Of a stretch of DNA of 58,291 nucleotides, positions 1 through 7,932 are shown piece after piece. The position numbers were made by a program, and so were the translations under genes. Source of the DNA: Lachnospiraceae bacterium (GTDB taxonomy: Bacteria; Bacillota; Clostridia; Lachnospirales; Lachnospiraceae); NCBI GenBank assembly GCA_009774145.1, contig VSND01000023.1, forward strand, positions 1-58,291. The letters run 5' to 3'. Numbering within the stretch: the first letter of the stretch is position 1; the number at the start of each line of letters is the position of its first letter. Under the pieces are notes generated by a model. The model was given only the letters and a program-made list of their open reading frames with translations, was not told where the DNA came from and ran no database searches.

Positions 1-99
1 ATCTCATTACAAAACATCTTCTCAACTCCAATTTGTCAATTATAATATATAGCACATCTCATCACCAAAAACAATCCCTGTTTTATGTCCGTTTTGCCT

Positions 100-182
100 A
101 TCCAGACCGTCAAGGGACGAGTAGTATTTTTCCGCAAAAAGCGCAAAAAAATCTCCGCTCTTAAACCCTTGACCGTCTGGAT
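100..182. repeat. 17-bp inverted repeat around a 49-nt spacer
   Basis: ATCCAGACCGTCAAGGG at 100-116 is matched in reverse complement by 166-182 with a single central mismatch. The right arm is followed by TTTTT, so this could be the terminator of a gene left of the window, or a small palindromic element. The spacer is A-rich and has no coding signal. Confidence 0.5.
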
Positions 183-407
183 TTTTGCCGTTGCCATTTC
201 GCCGCCGAAAACGGGGAACAGGATTTTACACAATCCTGCCCCGCTTTCGTCCGCTTCATTCTAACGGCAAAACCGTCTGCACTGCTGTGGCGGCGGTCGG
301 TAGGTTTTGCGGTGGCTCTGCCCCCGCGCCCCCGACCTCTCCCAAAGAACAGAATGGAATGGAATGGAATTGGATGACCCACCCAAGTCGTAGAGGCGTG
401 GATTCAT

Positions 408-465
408 GTCTGGCAGGTTAATATATCCATAACGGGCGTCCGAAACAGAAGTGAAGAACAACCGA
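408..465 (+). repeat. Dispersed repeat, partial copy 1
   Basis: From GTCTGG at 408 to about 465 this stretch aligns with the right end of the larger element at 16603-16760: both share ATATATCCATAAC, then GGCGTCCGAA, then CAG.AGTGA. The structured core of the other copies is missing. It lies just upstream of the dehydratase activase gene. Confidence 0.6.
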
Positions 466-582
466 CGCATGCTAAAATCTTAACAATAACTTTATAGACT
501 CTTAACTTCCGTTTGCATATAATATATCATTGAAAAAAACCAAAGAAAAATGCGAGGTGAAGGCAGCACATCTGCCAGATAT

Positions 583-3500
583 ATGAACAGAAGTTACCGA
601 CTTGGAATCGACATCGGTTCCACTACCGTTAAAATCGCCGTTCTGGATGAAGAAAACCGGATCCTGTTTTCGGACTATGAACGGCATTATGCCAATATAC
701 AGGAAACCCTGGCCCTTCTTCTTACACGGGCTGTAAAGGAGCTGGGTTCCGTTCAGGTCTATCCGGTTATTACCGGTTCCGGCGGACTGACTCTGGCGCA
801 GCATCTGCATATTCCGTTTGTGCAGGAAGTGGTTGCCGTCTCTGAAGCGCTTCAGACCTATGCGCCAAAAACGGATGTTGCCATCGAGCTCGGAGGAGAA
901 GACGCCAAGATCATCTATTTCCAGAACGGAAACGTAGAACAGCGAATGAACGGGATCTGTGCAGGCGGTACCGGATCCTTCATCGACCAGATGGCTTCCC
1001 TTCTGCAGACGGATGCCACCGGGCTGAATGAATATGCCAAAAGCTATCAGGCGCTGTACTCCATTGCGGCGCGGTGCGGCGTATTTGCCAAGACGGATAT
1101 CCAGCCGCTGATCAATGAAGGCGCCACGAAGGAAGACCTTTCCGCTTCCATCTTTCAGGCAGTTGTCAATCAGACCATCAGCGGGCTGGCCTGCGGAAAG
1201 CCCATCCGGGGACACGTAGCCTTTCTGGGCGGCCCCCTGCATTTCCTGTCCGAGCTTCGGCAGACCTTTATCCGCACGCTGAATCTGGACGAAGAACATA
1301 CGATTATCCCCGGACATTCTCATCTGTTTGCTGCTTCCGGCTCTGCCCTTTTATCAAAGGAAGAACAGGAAATGTCGGCAGAAGATCTGATCCGGCGGCT
1401 GAGCGACCATATTCAGATCGCCTTTGAAGTAGAACGGCTGGAACCGTTATTTGACAGCCCGGAAGCATTCAAAGCATTTGAAACGCGCCACAGCCATGCA
1501 AAGGTAGTCAAAAAAGACCTGGCTTCCTATAAAGGAAACTGTTATCTCGGCATTGACGCAGGCTCCACCACGACAAAGATCGCACTGGTGGGAGAAGACG
1601 GTTCGCTCCTCTATTCCTTCTATCATCATAATAATGGAAGCACCCTGCATATCACACTGGAAGCGCTGAAGGACCTGTATGCGAAGCTTCCCCCGGATGC
1701 CCATATTGTCCGTTCCTGTTCCACCGGCTACGGAGAAGCGCTTGTGAAGGCGGCGCTTATGCTGGATGAAGGAGAGGTAGAGACCATTTCCCATTATTAT
1801 GCTGCGCAGTTTTTTGATCCGGATGTAGACTGCATCCTGGATATCGGCGGCCAGGATATGAAATGCATCCGCATCAAAAATCATACGGTGGACAATGTAC
1901 AGCTCAACGAAGCATGCTCTTCCGGATGCGGTTCCTTCCTTGAGACCTTTGCCAGATCCCTGAACCTCTCGATTCAGGATTTTGCAAAGGCAGCCCTTTT
2001 TGCCGAAAATCCCATCGACCTTGGAACCCGCTGTACGGTATTCATGAATTCCCGTGTGAAGCAGGCGCAGAAGGAAGGGGCCGGTGTGGATGATATCTCC
2101 GCCGGACTTGCCTATTCCGTCATCAAAAACGCGCTGTTTAAGGTCATCAAGGTATCCGATGCCTCTTCTCTCGGAAAGCATATCGTCGTTCAGGGCGGTA
2201 CATTCTATAATAATGCGGTATTGAGAAGCCTGGAAAAGATTGCCGAATGCCAGGTCATCCGTCCGGATATCGCCGGAATCATGGGAGCTTTCGGTGCGGC
2301 TCTGATCGCAAGAGAACGGTATGAGGGCCAGCAGACGACCATGCTGACCGAAGCACAGATGAAGGAACTGACGTTTTCCACTTCCATGACCAAATGCCGC
2401 GGATGTACCAACAACTGCCGTCTGACCGTCAATAAATTCTCCGGGGGCAGACGTTATATCTCCGGCAACCGCTGTGAGCGGGGCCTTGGCAGGGAGAAAA
2501 AAGAGAATCCGGCTCCAAATCTGTTTGCCTGGAAAAATGAACGGCTGTTCTCTTATGAGCCTCTGCACGGGGCGGAAGCAACCCGCGGCCTTGTGGGAAT
2601 TCCCCGGGTTCTGAACATGTATGAAAATTATCCGTTCTGGTTCACTTTTTTCACCAGGCTGAATTATGAAGTGGTTCTCTCACCGGAATCCACCCATGAG
2701 CTCTACGAGCAGGGAATCGAATCCATTCCCAGTGAATCCGAATGCTATCCGGCAAAACTTGCTCACGGCCATGTAAAATGGCTCCTGCAGCATAACATTC
2801 CATTCATCTTTTATCCCTGCGTCCCTTACGAGCGTACGGAGTTCAAAGATGCAAACAATCATTACAACTGCCCGATCGTTACTTCCTATGCAGAAAATAT
2901 CAAGAATAATATGGAAGAGCTCCGGTCGGACCGCTTTGATTTCCGCAATCCGTTTCTGAGTTTTGAAAGCCTTGAAATCCTGACCGGACGTCTGGTTGAA
3001 GAATTCAGCGGCGAAAAGGGAATGTCTGCCGCCGAGATCACAGAAGCCGCAAAGGAAGCATGGGCGGAACTGGAACGCGCAAGAACGGATATCTGCAAAA
3101 AAGGAGAAGAGACTTTAAAATGGATGGAAGAGCATCACGCCCACGGCATTGTACTTGCCGGCCGTCCTTATCATATGGACAAAGAGATCCATCACGGCAT
3201 TCCCGAACTGATCAACGGATATGGGCTTGCCGTCCTGACCGAAGACAGCATCTCCCATCTGCATGAAGAAGAACGTCCTCTGCGTGTCATGGACCAGTGG
3301 GTGTACCATTCCAGACTGTATGCTGCCGCCAGCTTTGTAAGGACCAGAGACGACCTGGATCTGATTCAGCTCAACTCCTTCGGATGCGGACTGGATGCGG
3401 TTACAACGGATCAGGTGGAGGAGATCTTAAGCGGATCCGGCAAGATCTACACCTGCCTGAAGATCGACGAGGTCAGCAATCTGGGAGCGGCGCGGATCCG

Positions 3501-4827
3501 GATCCGCGCGCGTCTATGCGCCCTCCGCGTCCGGGGAAAAAAGCAGGAGACGCGTCAGATCCGTTCTTCCGCCTATGAGCGTGTGATCTTTACCAGAGAG
3601 AGGAGGCAGAATGATACCATCCTCTGCCCGGACATGTCTCCGCTTCATTTTAATCTGCTGGAGGCAGCATTTCGCTCCTGCGGGCTGAAGATTGTTGTAC
3701 TGCCCAGAGCCGGAAAGGATGCCGTAGACCTGGGACTTAAATATGTAAATAATGACGCCTGCTATCCTTCTCTGATCGTGATCGGACAGATCATGCAGGC
3801 AATCCTGTCCGGAAAATACGATCTTACAAAAACCGCTGTCCTGATCTCCCAGACCGGGGGCGGATGCCGGGCTTCCAATTACATAGGCTTTATCCGCAGG
3901 GCACTGGAAAAGGCGGGACACCCGGAAATTCCGGTCATTTCCATCAACTTAAGCGGACTGGAGAAGAATCCGGGATTCCGCTATACCCCCATGATGATGC
4001 TCAAAGCCGTCTATGGACTTGTATTCGGCGACCTGTTCATGAAAGTTCTCTACCACACCAGACCCTATGAACAGATACCGGGAGAAGCCAACCGGATTTA
4101 CGAACAGCTGAATCTGCAGTGTAAAGAATTTCTCATGAAGAAATATCCCTCCTGGGCAGGATTTAAAAAACTGTGTCACAAAATTGTGGAAGAATTTGAC
4201 CAAATCCGGGTCTATGAAGAAGAAAAGCCAAGGGTCGGCATCGTCGGAGAGATCCTTGTAAAATTCTCTCCTTCCGCCAACAACGGGCTGGTAGAGCTTC
4301 TGGAAGCCGAAGGTGCGGAAGCCGTCGTGCCGGACCTGATGGATTTCCTTCTCTACTGCTTCAAAAATACAGAGTTCCGGGCAGATTTCCTTGGGAAAAA
4401 ACGCTCTTACGCCCGGACCGGACGGCTGGCAATCAGAGCCCTGGAGTTTTTCCGTGCTCCTGCAAATCAGGCGCTTGCAAAAAGCATCCATTTCTCGCCT
4501 GCCTCCGGTATTGACCACATGGCGGATCTGGCAAAGGATATTGTCTCCCTTGGCAACCAGACCGGTGAAGGATGGTTCCTGACCGCAGAGATGCTGGAAC
4601 TGATTGAAAACGGTACTCCCAATATTGTCTGCGCACAGCCGTTCGCCTGCCTGCCGAACCACATCGTCGGCAAGGGCGTCATCAAAGAGCTGCGCCGCCG
4701 CCATCCAGAAGCCAACATCGTCGCCATTGACTATGATCCAGGCGCCAGCGAGGTCAATCAGTTAAACCGCATCAAGCTGATGCTGAGCACTGCTTTTAAA
4801 AATACGAAGCGGCGCAAACAGGCATAG
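583..4827 (+). CDS. Fused acyl-CoA dehydratase activase (BcrAD/BadFG ATPase pair plus DUF2229)
   Basis: This long protein (about 1,414 residues) belongs to the fused form of 2-hydroxyacyl-CoA dehydratase activators, which use ATP to push one electron into the radical dehydratase component. Two ASKHA-type ATPase modules lie in tandem: GIDIGSTTVKIAVL near the N-terminus and GIDAGSTTTKIALV near residue 330. Each has the activator cysteine motif (ICAGGTGSF with RCGVFAK; CSSGCGSFLE with RCTVF) that in HgdC holds a 4Fe-4S cluster at the dimer interface. A CRGCTNNC motif follows around residue 615, then the DUF2229 region (SESECYPAK) and a dehydratase-subunit-like C-terminal half. An in-frame ATG at 550 has no ribosome site; the start at 583 is preceded by AGGTGAAGG, although at long spacing. 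No catalytic dehydratase subunits lie next to it, so the substrate cannot be inferred. A strong hairpin ends the transcript. Confidence 0.88.
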   Translation: MNRSYRLGIDIGSTTVKIAVLDEENRILFSDYERHYANIQETLALLLTRAVKELGSVQVYPVITGSGGLTLAQHLHIPFVQEVVAVSEALQTYAPKTDVAIELGGEDAKIIYFQNGNVEQRMNGICAGGTGSFIDQMASLLQTDATGLNEYAKSYQALYSIAARCGVFAKTDIQPLINEGATKEDLSASIFQAVVNQTISGLACGKPIRGHVAFLGGPLHFLSELRQTFIRTLNLDEEHTIIPGHSHLFAASGSALLSKEEQEMSAEDLIRRLSDHIQIAFEVERLEPLFDSPEAFKAFETRHSHAKVVKKDLASYKGNCYLGIDAGSTTTKIALVGEDGSLLYSFYHHNNGSTLHITLEALKDLYAKLPPDAHIVRSCSTGYGEALVKAALMLDEGEVETISHYYAAQFFDPDVDCILDIGGQDMKCIRIKNHTVDNVQLNEACSSGCGSFLETFARSLNLSIQDFAKAALFAENPIDLGTRCTVFMNSRVKQAQKEGAGVDDISAGLAYSVIKNALFKVIKVSDASSLGKHIVVQGGTFYNNAVLRSLEKIAECQVIRPDIAGIMGAFGAALIARERYEGQQTTMLTEAQMKELTFSTSMTKCRGCTNNCRLTVNKFSGGRRYISGNRCERGLGREKKENPAPNLFAWKNERLFSYEPLHGAEATRGLVGIPRVLNMYENYPFWFTFFTRLNYEVVLSPESTHELYEQGIESIPSESECYPAKLAHGHVKWLLQHNIPFIFYPCVPYERTEFKDANNHYNCPIVTSYAENIKNNMEELRSDRFDFRNPFLSFESLEILTGRLVEEFSGEKGMSAAEITEAAKEAWAELERARTDICKKGEETLKWMEEHHAHGIVLAGRPYHMDKEIHHGIPELINGYGLAVLTEDSISHLHEEERPLRVMDQWVYHSRLYAAASFVRTRDDLDLIQLNSFGCGLDAVTTDQVEEILSGSGKIYTCLKIDEVSNLGAARIRIRARLCALRVRGKKQETRQIRSSAYERVIFTRERRQNDTILCPDMSPLHFNLLEAAFRSCGLKIVVLPRAGKDAVDLGLKYVNNDACYPSLIVIGQIMQAILSGKYDLTKTAVLISQTGGGCRASNYIGFIRRALEKAGHPEIPVISINLSGLEKNPGFRYTPMMMLKAVYGLVFGDLFMKVLYHTRPYEQIPGEANRIYEQLNLQCKEFLMKKYPSWAGFKKLCHKIVEEFDQIRVYEEEKPRVGIVGEILVKFSPSANNGLVELLEAEGAEAVVPDLMDFLLYCFKNTEFRADFLGKKRSYARTGRLAIRALEFFRAPANQALAKSIHFSPASGIDHMADLAKDIVSLGNQTGEGWFLTAEMLELIENGTPNIVCAQPFACLPNHIVGKGVIKELRRRHPEANIVAIDYDPGASEVNQLNRIKLMLSTAFKNTKRRKQA

Positions 4828-4885
4828 CAGCTCCTGATGCAGAACAGGCGCCTGCGTGTCCGGCAATACGGTATGGACGAAAATA

Positions 4886-4951
4886 AAAAACAGGCTCTGC
4901 CGGTCCTGGCGGGACTTTCATATCCCACCAGGACCGGCAGAGCCTGTTTTT
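4886..4951. terminator. Bidirectional terminator between convergent genes
   Basis: A 29-bp stem (4886-4914 with 4923-4951, one G-T wobble) has an 8-nt loop. It starts with AAAAA and ends with TTTTT, so it can stop transcription from both the activase gene (+) and the convergent coiled-coil gene (-). Confidence 0.92.
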
Positions 4952-4970
4952 CTGTTGCTGCTTTTCAGAT

Positions 4971-5987
4971 TCAGCCCAGACTCCACTCCCGGCATGTTTT
5001 TCCTGCCAGACTTCCAACCTCTGCTGCGCTCTGCTTCATATCGCGTTCCAGAGCCTCTTTCATCCGGTCTGACAATCCTTCTTCCCCAAACAAATACCGC
5101 TCCAGTTCTTCCTGCACGCTGTTTTCCAGCAGCATTCGGATCCTGGCTTCTGCTTCTCTCTGTTCCCTATTCAGACGTTCATATTCTGTCTCTTTTGCTT
5201 CTTTTCTCTCTTTTCGAATCTCCAGTCTCTCATTCCATTCCTGTGCCTGCAGATCATATCCCTTCTGGATCGTTTCCACCTGCTTCTGCCACTCTTTCCA
5301 TGCACGGTCGTCTGCAATCGTCTCTGTCTGCGGCTTACCAAAAAGATCCTTTACAAATCCCAGAAATCCTTCCCTCCGTATCACTTTCGTTGTATATTGA
5401 ATCTCCGGCTTTTCCTTTTCCAGTTCTGAACGCTTTGCAGCGTTCTGGCGCATCAGCTCCTGAAATCCTGCCTCCGCTTCCCGTCTCTCCTGCTCTGCCT
5501 GATCAAGTTCTTCTTTCATCTGTGCCTTTGCTTCCTGAATCTCCTCCAGTTCCTGTTTCCATGAAGGTTCCAGGACAACGGCCTCAGAAATCGTAAAATC
5601 AATCTTCCCGAAAGGTTCCCATACAGGCTGATATTCTGTATAGCTGTCCGGTATCAGTCCATAGATCATCTTCACGCACAGTCTCTTCTTTTCCTCAAGG
5701 GCGCTGACGACTGCCGTGATTTTCTCATTCACGAATGCTTCCAGTCCATGAGACAGCAGTTCCTCTTCCAGTTTCCTGCATTCCTGTACACCGTCCATGT
5801 GTTTCTTTGTCACTTCCTGCAGCCGCTTCAGCTCCTTTTGAACTTCCTCCTGCAGAAGCTCCTGATACTCATGAAACCGATCTGCCACAAAGCCGTTCAA
5901 AAGCTCTGCCAGTTTCTCAAAGTATACTTCTCTGTCCTCATTCAGTCTTCTCAAAAAATCACGATTTCCCTCATTCTGTAATTCCAT
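4971..5987 (-). CDS. Coiled-coil protein of unknown function
   Basis: A 338-residue protein very rich in Glu, Lys, Arg and Gln, with long heptad-like stretches (residues 40-90 and 150-310), no signal peptide and no membrane segment. A short non-coiled section around residues 105-145 (MIYGLIPDSY, KIDFTISEAV) and another near 200-225 (REGFLGFVKDLFGKPQ) interrupt the helices. The pattern recalls the stalk or C-terminal part of bacterial dynamin-like GTPases or of SMC-type helper proteins, but no GTPase G1 motif is present, so I do not assign a function. GGAAGGTG lies 7 nt before the ATG. It appears monocistronic, with its own terminator shared with the convergent activase gene. Confidence 0.7.
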   Translation of the reverse strand: MELQNEGNRDFLRRLNEDREVYFEKLAELLNGFVADRFHEYQELLQEEVQKELKRLQEVTKKHMDGVQECRKLEEELLSHGLEAFVNEKITAVVSALEEKKRLCVKMIYGLIPDSYTEYQPVWEPFGKIDFTISEAVVLEPSWKQELEEIQEAKAQMKEELDQAEQERREAEAGFQELMRQNAAKRSELEKEKPEIQYTTKVIRREGFLGFVKDLFGKPQTETIADDRAWKEWQKQVETIQKGYDLQAQEWNERLEIRKERKEAKETEYERLNREQREAEARIRMLLENSVQEELERYLFGEEGLSDRMKEALERDMKQSAAEVGSLAGKTCREWSLG

Positions 5988-6040
5988 AAGCTTACACCTT
6001 CCCCTGCCGTGTCCTGTTTGAACCTGTCAGCTATCAAATA

Positions 6041-6083
6041 ATCTGCTGTACGACGGCAGACAAAAAGCCGTCGCACAGCAGAT
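6041..6083 (-). terminator. Terminator of the alpha-galactoside operon
   Basis: Arms ATCTGCTGT-CGACGGC (6041-6057) and GCCGTCG-ACAGCAGAT (6067-6083) form a strong hairpin just past the GH13 stop codon. On the minus strand it is followed by a short U-rich tract. Confidence 0.75.
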
Positions 6084-6092
6084 GTATTTTGA

Positions 6093-7928
6093 TTATTTCG
6101 CTTTACTTGCCCAGATAAAGCCATGTGCCGGAACCGTTACATTGACCAGTTTCCGTTCTTCCCCTGTCATAAGATCCTGAAAAACTCCTGGTTCCTCCAT
6201 CCATGCAGTTCTCTCCCCATCTGAGAAATTAAAGATTCCGATAAACCGTTCTTCTTCATTCTCCCGCAGAATACAGAGAATCGAATCGTCTTTCACATCA
6301 TAGGTATACACTGCCGCGTCGCTTCGAAAAACATTCCTGCTCCTGCGGATTTCCTCCAGCCTGGACAGACCGCTGAAAATCTGTTCCTGCGAGGTTCCCT
6401 TTTCCGTTCTCTTTTTCGCCAGATACCACTGGAATTTTCCCCGGTGAATGTACCTGGAATCCTCTTTCTTGTCTTCCTCCTCTTTATAGGAATAATCATT
6501 CAGCTGTCCGATCTCGTCTCCGCTGTACAGCATGGGGATTCCGGACTGCGTCAGCATATAGGCATGCAGCATCAGATCCATCCGGACTGCATGCTGAAGC
6601 TTTTCTTCGTCCTTCTCATACAGCGCGCTCTCCACGCCGCACATGGAAGCTGTCGTCCCGCAGAAGCGGGCATCCTGCGTCACCGGATCGTCATTATAAA
6701 GCTCTCCCCTGCTTTCGCTGGCGCCGTACCTTCCGGTAAAATACTGATTCAGAAACCGTTTGTGCTCCACTTCTCTCATGCCCCAGCCTTCCAGTGTGGC
6801 ATAGTCAAGCCCCCAGCCAATGTCATCATGGCAGCGCAGATAATTCAGGAACAGATAATCCTTCGGCAATCCGTTTACAATATCCATCTGTTTTTTCAGA
6901 AGCCGGATATCCTTCGTCGCCACACTGTGCCAGGTAGTTGCCATCGTTGTCACATTATAGAGCATATGGCACTCCGGCTTCTCCACCGTTCCGAAATACG
7001 GCACCACCTTCTCCGGTTCCATGACCACCTCGCCCAGAAGCAGCACGCCCGGGCATACAATCTCGCAGATCATGCGCATCATACGGACGATGGTATGTAC
7101 CTGCGGAAGGTTCCGGCACTGCGTCCCCAGTTTCTTCCATATGTAGGGAACCGCGTCAATGCGGATGATATCCATACCCTGATTCGCCAGATACAGGAAA
7201 TTGTACATCATCTCATTAAACACTCTGGGATTCTGGTAATTCAGATCCCACTGATAGGGATAAAAGCTGGTCATTACATAATATCCCATCTCCTCCAGAT
7301 ATGTAAAATTGCCCGGCGCGGTGGTCGGAAATACCTGCGGTACCGTCCGGTCATATGCCTGCGGAATGGACGGATTGTCATAGAAGAAGTAACGGCTCAT
7401 ATACTCCCCGTCGCCCTCTCTTGCCTTTTTCGCCCACTCATGGTCCTCGGATGTGTGGTTCATGACAAAGTCCATGCACAGACTGATCTTCTGCTTATGG
7501 CATGCCTTCGCCAGCGCCGCCAGCTCCTCCATCTTCCCAAGCTTCGGCTGCACCTTACGGAAATCCGCCACGGCATAGCCCCCGTCAGAACGCCCCTTCG
7601 GCGATTCCAGGAAAGGCATCAGATGAATGCAGTTCACATTACAGGAAGACAGGTAAGGAAGCCTGTCCTTTACCCCTTCCAGATTACCTGCAAAGTTATC
7701 AATATAGAGCATCATTCCCAGCATGTCATTTCCCCGGAACCACTCCGGATTCTGCTCTCTCTCCCGGTCCAGTTCCATCAGATACTGCTCCCGCTCCAGC
7801 GCAAATGCATGCAGCTTCTCACACAGTTCTGCAAACATGTCTCCATTATCATACAGCTCCATATAAAGCCAACGAAGTTCATCATGATGCCTCTTTAAAC
7901 GTTCTTCAAAAATCTCGTCTGTTTTCAA
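6093..7928 (-). CDS. GH13 amylosucrase-type sucrose-active enzyme
   Basis: A family GH13 alpha-amylase-fold enzyme of about 610 residues most like the amylosucrase / sucrose hydrolase branch (GH13_4). The catalytic strands can be read: MDFVMNHTSEDH, the nucleophile Asp in MDIIRIDAVPY, the acid/base Glu in LLLGEVV, and the transition-state Asp in LRCHDDIGW, the last being characteristic of amylosucrases. No signal peptide, so cytoplasmic. It probably splits or transglycosylates the sucrose left when the neighbouring alpha-galactosidase trims raffinose, the slot filled by sucrose phosphorylase (gtfA) in the streptococcal msm operon. I prefer a TTG start at 7928 because GGGGAG lies 7 nt upstream, overlapping the stop codon of the GH36 gene. 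A TTG at 7958 in the same frame has no ribosome site. Last gene of the operon. Confidence 0.85.
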   Translation of the reverse strand: MKTDEIFEERLKRHHDELRWLYMELYDNGDMFAELCEKLHAFALEREQYLMELDREREQNPEWFRGNDMLGMMLYIDNFAGNLEGVKDRLPYLSSCNVNCIHLMPFLESPKGRSDGGYAVADFRKVQPKLGKMEELAALAKACHKQKISLCMDFVMNHTSEDHEWAKKAREGDGEYMSRYFFYDNPSIPQAYDRTVPQVFPTTAPGNFTYLEEMGYYVMTSFYPYQWDLNYQNPRVFNEMMYNFLYLANQGMDIIRIDAVPYIWKKLGTQCRNLPQVHTIVRMMRMICEIVCPGVLLLGEVVMEPEKVVPYFGTVEKPECHMLYNVTTMATTWHSVATKDIRLLKKQMDIVNGLPKDYLFLNYLRCHDDIGWGLDYATLEGWGMREVEHKRFLNQYFTGRYGASESRGELYNDDPVTQDARFCGTTASMCGVESALYEKDEEKLQHAVRMDLMLHAYMLTQSGIPMLYSGDEIGQLNDYSYKEEEDKKEDSRYIHRGKFQWYLAKKRTEKGTSQEQIFSGLSRLEEIRRSRNVFRSDAAVYTYDVKDDSILCILRENEEERFIGIFNFSDGERTAWMEEPGVFQDLMTGEERKLVNVTVPAHGFIWASKAK

Positions 7929-7932
7929 ACCG

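Larger units (their letters stand above)
1..549. other. Gene-free left edge of the window
   Basis: I see no credible gene here; the short open frames on both strands are compositionally odd and lack ribosome sites. The stretch holds a 17-bp near-perfect inverted repeat (100-116 with 166-182), a hairpin of GGGG..CAGGATT pairing with AATCCTG CCCC (213-242), and a partial copy of a dispersed repeat (408-465). A TATAAT at 518-523 is a plausible -10 for the downstream gene, but no good -35 is visible at the proper distance. Confidence 0.6.

Noticed and set aside
3949..4704. Minus-strand open frames inside the activase gene, including 1447-2568
   Set aside because: Antisense shadows of a well-conserved protein, without ribosome sites.
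6444..7898. 484-residue plus-strand open frame opposite the GH13 gene
   Set aside because: It mirrors the codon structure of the GH13 gene, shows no domain and no initiation site.
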